A stretch of DNA of 64,000 bases, from the NCBI GenBank assembly GCA_947499505.1, contig CANMOQ010000002.1, positions 372,001 through 436,000 on the forward strand, read 5' to 3'. The position numbers and the translations under genes were made by a program. Positions 26,060-34,355 of this stretch are shown piece by piece. Position 1 is the stretch's first letter. Each line of letters begins with the position of its first letter. The DNA comes from an uncultured Erythrobacter sp. GTDB lineage: Bacteria; Pseudomonadota; Alphaproteobacteria; Sphingomonadales; Sphingomonadaceae. A model generated the notes under the pieces. The model did not search any database, was not told the DNA's origin, and saw only the letters and a list, made by a program, of their open reading frames with translations.

Positions 26060-26927
26060 TGGCTTCAGATTGATTGTCCAACTGGAAAGTATCCCCTTGG
26101 CCGAAAGCTGGAACGAAACGGAAATAGACCTGATTGTCGCCGATTACTTCTCAATGTTGATTGAAGAGCTTTCGGGGAAATCGTTTAACAAAGCGGAGCA
26201 CAACCGCGTCTTGCGAGAGACTATCCCGCGCAGCCGTGGATCAATTGAGTTTAAGCATCAAAATATCAGCGCGATCCTACTTGGACTGGGGCAGCCTTGG
26301 ATAGAGGGGTACAAGCCTGCCGCTAATTTCCAGAACGCGCTTGTCGACGGTGTGCTCCGCTGGCTGGAAGCACGACCGGCTTGGCTCGCCCCCAAAGAAG
26401 GGGCGATACAAGCTTCTCGTTTGCAAGAAGCGTCAACGCTCTGGATCGGGCCACCGCCGACGCAGCGCAATGAACCGCCGCCTGTAGACGCGGAATTCAT
26501 GGCCGCCATTGGGCGCAAGTATAATGTTGCCGAACGGGACGCTCGGAATCGTGCTCTGGGCAAAGCTGGCGAAGAGCTCGTTCTTATCCACGAGCGGCGC
26601 AGCCTACGCCAAGTAGGCCGAGAGGACCTGGCCGGCAAGGTGCGATGGACTGCCTCTCAAGATGGCGACGGCTACGGCTATGATATTGCCAGCTTCGAGG
26701 CAGACGGGCGCGAGCGGTTGATAGAGGTTAAGACCACTAACGGCTGGGAACGCACGCCCTTTCAAATCTCGCGCAACGAATTGGCTGTTGCGGATGCTAG
26801 GCGCGATGACTGGCATTTAGTTCGCCTTTGGGATTTTGCCCGCGAGCCGAAGGCGTTCGCGATCAGGCCACCGATGGAGGCGCATGTCGACTTGATTGCA
26901 ACAAGTTTTCTCGCCGGTCTTCGATAG
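26040..26927 (+). CDS. DUF3883-domain protein, PD-(D/E)XK nuclease-like
   Basis: The frame starts at TTG 26040 inside the end of the preceding gene; no in-frame ATG lies nearby and TTG 26070 is the alternative. The N-terminal 110 residues (ETEIDLIVADYFSML, SIEFKHQNISAIL) form a helical domain often joined to DUF3883. The C-terminal DUF3883 domain contains GKAGEELV, Asp215 in YGYDIASF and Glu229/Lys231 in LIEVKTT, the D...ExK core of restriction-endonuclease-fold proteins. It is the likely effector nuclease of the methyltransferase/GHKL cassette. Whether it cuts DNA is not shown by sequence. Confidence 0.8.
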   Translation: MGSISSDGFRLIVQLESIPLAESWNETEIDLIVADYFSMLIEELSGKSFNKAEHNRVLRETIPRSRGSIEFKHQNISAILLGLGQPWIEGYKPAANFQNALVDGVLRWLEARPAWLAPKEGAIQASRLQEASTLWIGPPPTQRNEPPPVDAEFMAAIGRKYNVAERDARNRALGKAGEELVLIHERRSLRQVGREDLAGKVRWTASQDGDGYGYDIASFEADGRERLIEVKTTNGWERTPFQISRNELAVADARRDDWHLVRLWDFAREPKAFAIRPPMEAHVDLIATSFLAGLR

Positions 26928-27297
26928 CAGGAGTTGCCGCAGGCTCCATTCGGTAGGACTGCTCAATACCTTCGAGCCTTGAACGTGAGAGCAATCGAAT
27001 CCTGCCCGGACAATTGGGAATTTGGCAAGCACACCCTACCCCGCGAATTCGGGACGTAAACCATTATAAATTCTGATGAAATCCAGTTTGGGCGGAATCA
27101 ACCCGTCTTCGAGTAGAGCGGGTTTGCGCTGAGCCTCAGACAACTCATTGCGGGACAAGGCTATGAAATGACGATTGAAATTCGCCAATTTCCGCGAGTT
27201 GTCTGCGATCCATACAATTCGCCCGCCTTAAGGACGAACAACTACTCCCGCGTCAATCGTGGGAATGGACGCGGGAGTTCCCAGCACCAACTGCGGC
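26928..27297. other. 370-bp structured gap between convergent genes
   Basis: No gene is supported here. The gap holds CAGACAACTC/GAGTTGTCTG (27137-27146 and 27196-27205, perfect 10 bp), an inner hairpin GAAATT-CGCC-AATTTC (27177-27192), and ACTCCCGCGTC/GACGCGGGAGT (27244-27254 and 27268-27278, perfect 11 bp). The last is 20 bp past the HNH gene stop and is a plausible terminator. The first two nest and could fold as one RNA or be a recombination or protein-binding site. Confidence 0.55.
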
Positions 27298-28074
27298 TCA
27301 GAAGCCCATGCGCTCTAGCTGCTCGTCGGTCGGTGGATTGTCGATGTATTCGTGCATCGCTGCGCGGGCCGCTTGCCAGAAGTCTTGGTGGAAGCAAGCG
27401 AGCGCTGTCACCTCGATTGGCGCGAACTCCATCCAATACCGATACCGGATCGGTCCCAAGGTAAGATAGCTCTGGATTCTGGACGGCAGCTCTGTCTTGC
27501 GGTCCATGATTATGGCCAGCCCGCCATGCGCCGCGTAGGCGTGTTCCCCCGACACGGCAGACCAATCACGATAGTTGGGATCGCCATCAATTCCGAGAAA
27601 CACGCGGTTGTGATCCAGTTCGCCGGTTGCGAACGCGCTGGCCGATACGGGGCGAGGGCCGTGGACGTCGCCCATGTGACAGCAAAGCAGCTTGGCGAAG
27701 TAGCGAAACACATTGAGGTAGGACGCTCCGCCCTCTGCATAACGCTTGTCCTTAAAGACGGTGATCGGTTCGGTTCCGGCGGCATGATGTGCCAATGTCA
27801 GCCTGTGCAGCCGGTCGAACTCCCTGTCCGCTGGCTGCGTGCGCGCTCCGTTGCAATCGGCGCAAAGCCCGGCGGAGTGGTGTAGCGCCTTGGACTTTGG
27901 TCCTTGCACGTTGCGATGCGCCTGCCCGCCTCCAAACTGGCCAATCACCATCTTGTCACTGCCGAACATGGCGCGGATGGCCGACGCCTTGACCTTGTGC
28001 TCACCGGTCAGCGGCGCGGCGACACCGCAAAGGCAGCAGCGCCCATCCTGATATGGCTCGAATAAGAAACCCAT
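27298..28074 (-). CDS. HNH-endonuclease-like zinc-finger protein
   Basis: The frame is open to 28191, but ATG 28074 is preferred because AGGTGG lies just upstream and the protein then begins MGFLFEPYQDGRCCLCG, with the metal-binding motif at its N-terminus. The 258-residue product has CCLCG (13-17), GEH (24-26) and a later CADCNGARTQ, the C-x2-C ... H ... C-x2-C layout of HNH/McrA-type nucleases. The rest is unrecognised. It is the only minus-strand gene of the island and sits next to the right attachment site. It may be an independent defence or nicking enzyme. Confidence 0.7.
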   Translation of the reverse strand: MGFLFEPYQDGRCCLCGVAAPLTGEHKVKASAIRAMFGSDKMVIGQFGGGQAHRNVQGPKSKALHHSAGLCADCNGARTQPADREFDRLHRLTLAHHAAGTEPITVFKDKRYAEGGASYLNVFRYFAKLLCCHMGDVHGPRPVSASAFATGELDHNRVFLGIDGDPNYRDWSAVSGEHAYAAHGGLAIIMDRKTELPSRIQSYLTLGPIRYRYWMEFAPIEVTALACFHQDFWQAARAAMHEYIDNPPTDEQLERMGF

Positions 28075-28459
28075 CCACCTGAACCTAGATAATCGTTCAG
28101 GATAGGTAGGAACGCACCCGCCGTAGGCAAGCGCGCTAAAATGGGAGCGGTGTGGTCTGTGAGGTAGGCTCCGCATGAGGTAAGCGGCCAAGGCGCCATT
28201 GCTCTAACTGTAACTTCTGACTGAAACTATTGCGCTGATGCAGAGCACCCAGAGAAAAAGCGGTCAGCTAGCGCTGAACGCTGAAGCAATCCGTAGGTAG
28301 GACCCGCGTAAATCTGGTTTGCCAGCCGTGTGCAAATTGGTGGATCGAGGGACAATTTCGACCGGCTTAGCCCGCATTGATAGGTGGTTCGCCAGTCCCC
28401 CTGTTTTCCATACTCATTCCATACGGAACGAATCGCACTTCGCTAAGACATTGAAAAGC
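28075..28459. other. 385-bp right end of the island without a gene
   Basis: It contains the possible N-terminal extension of the HNH frame (to 28191) and, at its end, the paired TTCCATAC arm-like repeats. I see no other coding frame with a good start and no strong hairpin. Confidence 0.5.
28406..28424 (+). repeat. Paired TTCCATAC repeats near right end
   Basis: TTCCATAC-TCA-TTCCATAC, 36 bp inside attR and in the same orientation as the pair at 18838-18856. Followed by ACATTGAAAAGCTGG, which echoes the AAACATTGAAACC near the left end. Confidence 0.55.
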
Positions 28460-28536
<77 letters not shown>

Positions 28537-28674
28537 CGTGACGCCTCATGGCATCTGGGGCGCGCCTCTAGCAAGCTCCTCAGCGCCGCACCACCCAAAA
28601 ACGCGTGCTAGCGCGCATTTGCCCGCGCGCGGTTAACCGATCGGCAACTCGCCTGAGCTAGTCCTGATGGCCTT

Positions 28675-29082
28675 ATGTCAGCATTCTATCCCGACCAAGC
28701 CCGCGCCATGCGCCGCACCGCCGCCGCGCCCAAACCACACGCCCAATTTGCGCAAAATTGGCAGCGTTTGCACGATCAGGCTGGCGAAGTGGCGGAGCTT
28801 GCCGGGCTGTCCCGCGAGAAGTTCGAGGGCGAGATTGCCGCATTCCCCGGTCACCTCTGTGATGCTGGTGAAGCCGCACAAGAACTCGCCTGGCAGGGGA
28901 TTGAGGACATTGATGCGATGCTGCAGCCGGGGCTGACCGCTCTGCGCACGATCACCGCGCGCGGCCAGGATGCGTCGGTGCCGGCGCTGGCGCTGTGGCG
29001 TGAGTTTCACTGCGCGCGCGGCGCGATCCTGCGTCTGACTGGCGCGGATCACAGCGCCGCTATCGGGCGCAATGCCGCCTGA
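28675..29082 (+). CDS. Small protein of unknown function
   Basis: The 135-residue, Ala/Arg-rich, mostly helical product (MSAFYPDQARAMRR...) has no signal peptide, membrane segment or known motif. ATG 28667 is in another frame and leads to a less natural product. It is the first chromosomal gene right of the tRNA-Arg and reads toward mmcB. I do not recognise the family; codon use fits a real gene. Confidence 0.6.
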   Translation: MSAFYPDQARAMRRTAAAPKPHAQFAQNWQRLHDQAGEVAELAGLSREKFEGEIAAFPGHLCDAGEAAQELAWQGIEDIDAMLQPGLTALRTITARGQDASVPALALWREFHCARGAILRLTGADHSAAIGRNAA

Positions 29083-29145
29083 AAATTGAGCCGAATATGA
29101 CGCAAGAGGCTTGACCAAGTTCTTGCTATGTTCCAGTTTCGCTGA

Positions 29146-29667
29146 ATGACCAGTGAGACCTCCACAATTATCGATTCGCAGCGCCCCGGCGGCGCAGCAG
29201 CCAGCTCGCCCCCTGTGACCGCCAACGAAGCGGCGCGCGGGATCATGCGGCTGTTTGCCCGCAATGGCATTTGGTGCCTGCCGGAAATGCCGCTCAAAAA
29301 TGGGCGGCGGGCGGACCTGATGGGGGTCGATGCCAAGGGGCAGATCGTGATCGTCGAGATCAAGGTCGCGCGCAGTGATTTGCTAGGCGATAGCAAATGG
29401 CCGGATTACCTCGATTTTTGCGACCGCTTTTTCTGGGGCCTTGCCCCCGGATTGGATCGCAGCCCGTTGGACAGTGAGGCCTATCAGCCCGATGCCTGCG
29501 GCGTGATCGTTGCCGATGGGTATGATGCGGAAATCCTGCGTCACGCGCCGCTGCAGCCACTCGCCCCGGCGCGCCGCAAAGCTCAAGTTGAGCGCCTGGC
29601 CAGAGCCGCAATGCGGCGGCACACTGCGATACTTGATCCTGACTGCAGTGATCTGGCGCTCGGCTAG
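29146..29667 (+). CDS. mmcB: MmcB-family DNA repair protein
   Basis: The 173-residue protein matches the MmcB/DUF2161-like pattern: an N-terminal helix (EAARGIMRLFARNG), a restriction-endonuclease-like core RRADLMG then VIVEIKVARSDLLGD (D...ExK), and WPDYLDFCDRFFWGL. In Caulobacter MmcB belongs to the SOS-induced mitomycin-C resistance set and is thought to act in lesion tolerance. I could not find a LexA box upstream by eye. It stands alone between a hypothetical gene and a hydroxylase gene. Confidence 0.85.
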   Translation: MTSETSTIIDSQRPGGAAASSPPVTANEAARGIMRLFARNGIWCLPEMPLKNGRRADLMGVDAKGQIVIVEIKVARSDLLGDSKWPDYLDFCDRFFWGLAPGLDRSPLDSEAYQPDACGVIVADGYDAEILRHAPLQPLAPARRKAQVERLARAAMRRHTAILDPDCSDLALG

Positions 29668-29745
29668 ACCTGCAAGCGACCGGGCGCAGAAGCCCATGGG
29701 CAAAGCGGCCATTCTCAGTCATACTCGCGCCAATGGGCACGGTTT

Positions 29746-30507
29746 ATGATTGAAGGCTACAGCATCCCGGCCACGATTGCGCTGGGCAGTGCGGCGGTGA
29801 CGGTGATCATTGCCCTGCGCTATCTGCTGACCAGCGGCTTGTTTGACCTCATAACCCGCAAGGTGCGGCCCGGATTGTATGACGGGCAAGGCAAGCAGAT
29901 CGCGCGCGAGATACGCTGGTCGCTGCTCTCAGCTGGAATATTCGGCGTGCCCGCCGCCGCCGCGATTTGGAGCTGGCAGCATCACGGCCTTACCTTCCTT
30001 TACAGCGATGTGAGCGATTATCCGCTGTGGTATCTGCCGGTCTCAATGCTGCTCTATCTGCTGGCGCATGACACCTGGTTTTACTGGACCCACCGGCTGA
30101 TGCACCGTCCGCGCTGGTTTAAGCTGGCGCACCGCGTCCACCATGACAGCCGCCCGCCGACAGCGTGGACCGCAATGAGCTTTCACCCGATTGAGGCGGT
30201 GAGCGGCGCGGTGATCATTCCGCTGCTGATGTTTATCATCCCAATCCATGTGGTGATGCTGGGCATCGTCCTGACTGTGATGACGGTGATGGGCGTGACC
30301 AATCACATGGGGTGGGAGATATTTCCGCGCTGGGTTGTTCACTCTGCGTTGGGGAATTGGGTGATAACAGCCAGCCATCACGAGCGACATCATGAGGATT
30401 ATCGATGCAATTTCGGGCTTTATTTCAGAATATGGGACAGGATTTGCAAAACCGACACCGGATTGTCGCGCCGCATAGTCGAGCAGGCCGGACGCGCGCC
30501 GGGATGA
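29746..30507 (+). CDS. Sterol desaturase/fatty acid hydroxylase family protein
   Basis: A 253-residue integral membrane di-iron enzyme. The His clusters of the family are visible: HDTWFYWTHRLMH, HRVHHDS and HHERHHEDY near the C-terminus. Membrane segments flank them (IPATIALGSAAVTVIIALRY, LPVSMLLYLLAH). Such enzymes hydroxylate or desaturate lipids; substrates in bacteria include carotenoids, hopanoids and fatty acids, and sequence alone does not decide. The stop overlaps the following DUF2141 gene by 4 bp, so the two are co-translated. Confidence 0.88.
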   Translation: MIEGYSIPATIALGSAAVTVIIALRYLLTSGLFDLITRKVRPGLYDGQGKQIAREIRWSLLSAGIFGVPAAAAIWSWQHHGLTFLYSDVSDYPLWYLPVSMLLYLLAHDTWFYWTHRLMHRPRWFKLAHRVHHDSRPPTAWTAMSFHPIEAVSGAVIIPLLMFIIPIHVVMLGIVLTVMTVMGVTNHMGWEIFPRWVVHSALGNWVITASHHERHHEDYRCNFGLYFRIWDRICKTDTGLSRRIVEQAGRAPG

Positions 30508-30947
30508 GCCGCATCATCGCCGCCAGCCTGATCGCGGGCACTGCTGCGACCGGCATGGCCGCCCCGGCTCAGGCGAGCGAGGTGGAGATATCGGTCACCA
30601 ATATTCGCTCAACCAAGGGCGTGGTGCGCGCCTGCCTGACCAAGCAGAAACAGAGCTTTCCCAATTGCCGCAAGGACCCAAACGCCCTGCGCGTCGTCGT
30701 GCCTGCCACCAAGAATGCGAAGATCCGCTTCACCGGCGTTGCCCCGGGCAGCTATGCGATTGCGCTGCTGCATGATGAGAATGACAATGGCAAAGCAGAC
30801 CGCGCATTGGGTATGATGCCTAAGGAAGGGTTCGGCTTTTCGCGCGACGCCAAGGTTCGCATGGGCCCGCCCAAATATAAGGACGCCGTGTTTGAGCATG
30901 GCACCGCCAATCAGGCGATGACGATCAAGATGCGTTATATGCTGTAA
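30504..30947 (+). CDS. DUF2141 secreted protein
   Basis: ATG 30504 overlaps the previous stop (ATGA) and starts a proper signal peptide (cleavage about AQA-S). The 147-residue protein has the DUF2141 features: a beta-sandwich with GVAPGSYAIALLHDENDNGKAD, a calcium-site-like D-x-N-x-N-G loop, and a Cys pair (ACLTKQKQSFPNC) that could form a disulphide. It is periplasmic and of unknown activity. DUF2141 genes commonly accompany lipid or hydroxylase genes, as here. Confidence 0.85.
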   Translation: MSRIIAASLIAGTAATGMAAPAQASEVEISVTNIRSTKGVVRACLTKQKQSFPNCRKDPNALRVVVPATKNAKIRFTGVAPGSYAIALLHDENDNGKADRALGMMPKEGFGFSRDAKVRMGPPKYKDAVFEHGTANQAMTIKMRYML

Positions 30948-31121
30948 GCCGCTGCGGCGCGGAAGATGGCTGGCTGACGCCAACGCGCCGAAGAGCCCTC
31001 TAGGCGGAGCGTGTTCTTAACCGCCAGACTAGGTAAAACCCCGCGACGTCAATCCAGCAAAGCGGCGGCGTACGAGCGCGAAGATGTCAAATTTTATGAC
31101 GGCACAACTTTCCCGCGCAAC

Positions 31122-31137
31122 TTAACGACATGTTTAC
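31122..31137 (+). promoter_or_regulatory. CtrA-like binding site
   Basis: TTAA-N7-TTTAC, one mismatch from the CtrA consensus TTAA-N7-TTAAC, 55 bp before the ATG of the acidic PAS-like gene. CtrA is the alphaproteobacterial cell-cycle and motility regulator. By-eye match only. Confidence 0.35.
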
Positions 31138-31191
31138 CATGCACCTTCAAAACGCTTCCAAGAACCGTTTAACAAGGGGCAAATACGGGCC

Positions 31192-33225
31192 ATGGACAAT
31201 CTTCGGGGCGCTTTCGATTCTACGGAACCTGCCGACGACAATCAGGATTGGGATACCGGTGAAGAGCAGGACGCACGCGACCTGCCGCCGGATTCGATCG
31301 GCCAGGATGAGCGCCGCATGCAAGTGCGCGCCTATAATCACTGGGCCAGCCTGCTGGGCGAGCGCAACTTCCCCGCGATTGATTCGCTAGAGCCGGAAAA
31401 TCTGCCCGATTTCGGGCCGTATTCGGTCGTGCTCGATTTCTCTAGCGGCATTGATGATCCCGCCGTGCGCTTTCTGGGCGGTCTGCTCGCCGAAGAATGC
31501 GGCGCAGAAGGCCATATCTCCCAGCTTTCCGATGTTCCGCCGCGCTCTTTGCTGAGCCGGATCACCGATCATTACATGCAAATTCTCGCCAATCAGGCCC
31601 CGATTGGTTTTGAAGCAGAATTTGTGAATCAGCGCGGCATTGCGATCCTGTATCGCGGCATCCTGCTGCCGTTTTCCAGCAATGATGACACCATCGATTT
31701 CATCTATGGCGTGATCAACTGGAAGGAAATGGCCGACCAAGTGACAGCCGATGAGCTGCTGCTTGAGATCGATCAGGCGCTGGAAAGCGAAGAAGAAATC
31801 GAAGCTGAAGCGGATGAACCGCAAAAGCATGCTGCCGACGCTCTGTCGGAGTGGGCCGATTCGCCTGCGACCGAGATGAGCGAAGCTGCAAACGCTGAAG
31901 CCCCTGAGCCAGAAGTGCTGGACTTGGATGTGGTGGCGGAAGAAAAAGAAAAATCTCTGCTCAACCTGGGCGAATTTGCCAGCATGGCTTCCATTGGCGG
32001 CCCGGCAGGTTCCGCTGACGGCTATGACGACGAAGACGAGGATTACGGCGAAGAGGACAGCGAAGATCTGCCCATGCCGACCTTTGGCGATTACGGTCTC
32101 GACGAGCCAGACGAAGAGGACGAGGAAGAAGATTCCTCAGCCGATTACGGCTTTGCCTCGCTAACTGATTACATTGAAGCGCCGACCAAAAAGGCCAAAG
32201 CGCTGGAAATGGATCCGGACGAACTTGAAAGCGAAAACGCTGAAATGGGATCGGGCGAGTACAATCCAGCCGATTACGATCCGAGCGATTTCTCTCCTGC
32301 AGAATACAATGCTGGCAATGATGATGCGGCAGATTACGCCGATGATCACGCAGAGCCAGAGCATAATGAGCCAGCCAATGACCTGCGCCCGCTCAACCCT
32401 GTTCCGGCTGAGCCCATTGTCAGCGATCCTGAGCCAGTGGCTGAAGAAGCTCCTGTGGAAGAGCCTGCCCCTAAAGAACCAGAGATCACTGCGCCTGAGC
32501 CAGCCGCCGAAACCCCTGCCCCAGTGGTAGAGGAAGCGCCCGCCGTTCCAGCAGTGTCGCAACCCGCGTCGCTCGACGAAGTGGCCGATGCGATCAGCCT
32601 CGCCGACGAACTGCCAGAGGACGCAGGCCTTTACGATTGCCTCGCCTCAGCGCGCGAACTCGCTGAAACCGCAAACGCCTCAGAAGATCGCAGCCGCCAG
32701 GCGCTCTATGCCGCTGTTGGCCGCGCCTATGACTTCTCGCTCGCCGCTAAGGATGCGCCAGAGGATTATGAGGAACTGATCGCGGAAAGCGGCCTCACCG
32801 TCCAAGAACGCGCGCCGATGACCCCGGTTGTGAAACTGGTATTCGGCAGCGACTATGACAAAACGCGTCTCACCGAATATGCCACCGTCCTGACCCACGC
32901 GCACCGCGTTGGTCTGAAGCGGGGCAGCCTCGCTGGCTTCCTGCGCGAAGCCGAAGGCGGCCTCAAAGGCGTCGTCAGCACAGAGCGCCGCCTGCGCCGC
33001 GAAGAAGCGGGCAAGCCAGTGGAAGACGCTGGCCAAGTCCGCGCTGAGCTGGCTAACAAGCTGCGCGAGCTTGAAGCTCTCACCTTGGAAGCTCTGGGAC
33101 ATGAAGGGCCGGAGTTTGGCTTGGTCATGGTCCGCCGCAATGAGCTCGGCGAAGTCGAGCTGCTGGGCGAGATTGAGCAAGACATTCCAATGATCGAGCG
33201 CGCTGCCCGCAAGCTGGTCGGCTAA
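31192..33225 (+). CDS. Large acidic protein with N-terminal PAS-like domain
   Basis: This 677-residue protein has three parts. Residues about 40-190 look like a PAS-type sensor domain (SLEPENLPDFGPYSVVLDFS, then the core strands IAILYRGILLPF). Residues about 195-460 are an extremely Asp/Glu/Pro-rich, probably disordered linker with short Tyr-Asp repeats such as PADYDPSDF and PAEYNAG. Residues about 480-677 are a helical domain with an Arg-rich EERRLRREEAG-like helix. There is no kinase, cyclase or DNA-binding motif. AAGGGGC precedes the ATG. Function unknown; the long acidic tether suggests a scaffold or localisation factor. Confidence 0.7.
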   Translation: MDNLRGAFDSTEPADDNQDWDTGEEQDARDLPPDSIGQDERRMQVRAYNHWASLLGERNFPAIDSLEPENLPDFGPYSVVLDFSSGIDDPAVRFLGGLLAEECGAEGHISQLSDVPPRSLLSRITDHYMQILANQAPIGFEAEFVNQRGIAILYRGILLPFSSNDDTIDFIYGVINWKEMADQVTADELLLEIDQALESEEEIEAEADEPQKHAADALSEWADSPATEMSEAANAEAPEPEVLDLDVVAEEKEKSLLNLGEFASMASIGGPAGSADGYDDEDEDYGEEDSEDLPMPTFGDYGLDEPDEEDEEEDSSADYGFASLTDYIEAPTKKAKALEMDPDELESENAEMGSGEYNPADYDPSDFSPAEYNAGNDDAADYADDHAEPEHNEPANDLRPLNPVPAEPIVSDPEPVAEEAPVEEPAPKEPEITAPEPAAETPAPVVEEAPAVPAVSQPASLDEVADAISLADELPEDAGLYDCLASARELAETANASEDRSRQALYAAVGRAYDFSLAAKDAPEDYEELIAESGLTVQERAPMTPVVKLVFGSDYDKTRLTEYATVLTHAHRVGLKRGSLAGFLREAEGGLKGVVSTERRLRREEAGKPVEDAGQVRAELANKLRELEALTLEALGHEGPEFGLVMVRRNELGEVELLGEIEQDIPMIERAARKLVG

Positions 33226-33262
33226 CACCGCCAGAGCGCATTTACAGCCTCGCGAAATTTTG

Positions 33263-33298
33263 ACGCCTCCGGCCCTATACGCATGGGACCAGAGGCGT
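33263..33298 (+). terminator. Possible terminator hairpin
   Basis: ACGCCTC and GAGGCGT form a perfect 7-bp stem with further CCC/GGG pairing inside the loop, 37 bp after the acidic PAS-like gene. No U-run follows, so the call is tentative. Confidence 0.35.
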
Positions 33299-33388
33299 TA
33301 TCGCGCGCGCTATTCAATCGAGAACCTCGCGGCGAACGCTGGCACTAGTGGGTGTGCCGCGCTGCGCTAGAGGCCTTTGGGGCATGCA

Positions 33389-34345
33389 ATGAAGAGCAAG
33401 AAGGTGCGCGTTATGGTGTTAGTGCTTGGCGCGATCGTGGCGCTGGTTTTGGCAGGCGGATTGGCGCTGCAATTTGCGATTTCACGCAATGGCCCAGCCG
33501 TGCTGACTGCGATCGACCGGCTAACCGGCGGCACGCACAATGTGGCCCTGCTCACCGAAGCCTCTTTCGGCGAGAGCGAGGCGCAAAACCTGTTTGTCTG
33601 GGGCCCTGAAAATGCGGGCGATGACGCAGCGAAGCGCCCGGTCCTATTGTTCGTTCACGGCGGCAGCTGGCGCTCCGGCGATCCAGAAGACTATGGCTTT
33701 ATGGGCCGCGCTTTCGTGCCCAAAGGCTTTGTCGTCGTGCTCGCCGGATACCGCATGCACCCGGACGTGGTTTATCCCGCCATGCTGGAAGACGCCGCTG
33801 GCGCGGTCGCCTGGACCAAGGCAGAGATTGAGCAGTTTGGCGGCGATCCAGAGCAGATCTTCGTCGCTGGCCATTCTGCGGGGGCGTACAATGTCATGAT
33901 GGCCGCGCTGGAGGAGCAATGGCTCGGCGCGCGCGGGCTCGCCACCAGTGATATTGCCGGTGTGGTCGGTTTGTCCGGCCCTTATGATTTCTATCCCTTC
34001 GACAGCGATTCGACGATAAACTCCTTCGGCCCCGCTGAAGACCCTGAGGCAACCCAGCCCGTCAATCACATCCGCGGTGATGCTCCGCCGATGTTGCTGA
34101 TCCACGGGGAGGCGGACACAGTGGTCTATCCGCGCAACACCCGCGAGCTGGAGAAGCGGATTACGGCGGCTGGCGGCAGCCTGCAGACCAAATTCTACTC
34201 GGAAATGGATCACTCAGACCCGCTGGTTTCGATGGCCGCGCCATGGCGAAATTCGCGCGATGTGGACGACACAATCGCGCAATTTGCGAAAGAAGTTGCC
34301 GCGCAGGCAAAGACTTCAGTTCCGGTTCAGGACGAATCGCGCTAG
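33389..34345 (+). CDS. Alpha/beta hydrolase, membrane-anchored esterase-like
   Basis: ATG 33389 is chosen (MKSKKVRVMVL) over a TTG 12 bp upstream. An N-terminal membrane anchor is followed by the carboxylesterase/BD-FAE-type fold: oxyanion motif VHGGSWRSGD, nucleophile Ser in AGHSAGAYN, acid in HGEADTVVYP and His in MDHSDP. The product is 318 residues, with the catalytic domain in the periplasm. Related enzymes hydrolyse short acyl esters; the substrate is unknown. It reads toward the M48 protease gene with an 11-bp gap. Confidence 0.88.
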   Translation: MKSKKVRVMVLVLGAIVALVLAGGLALQFAISRNGPAVLTAIDRLTGGTHNVALLTEASFGESEAQNLFVWGPENAGDDAAKRPVLLFVHGGSWRSGDPEDYGFMGRAFVPKGFVVVLAGYRMHPDVVYPAMLEDAAGAVAWTKAEIEQFGGDPEQIFVAGHSAGAYNVMMAALEEQWLGARGLATSDIAGVVGLSGPYDFYPFDSDSTINSFGPAEDPEATQPVNHIRGDAPPMLLIHGEADTVVYPRNTRELEKRITAAGGSLQTKFYSEMDHSDPLVSMAAPWRNSRDVDDTIAQFAKEVAAQAKTSVPVQDESR

Positions 34346-34355
34346 TCCTGCAGGC

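Noticed and set aside
27168..27464. 98-residue plus-strand frame in the island gap
   Set aside because: It runs through the hairpins and the opposite strand of the HNH gene and becomes Arg/Ser-rich; no ribosome site.
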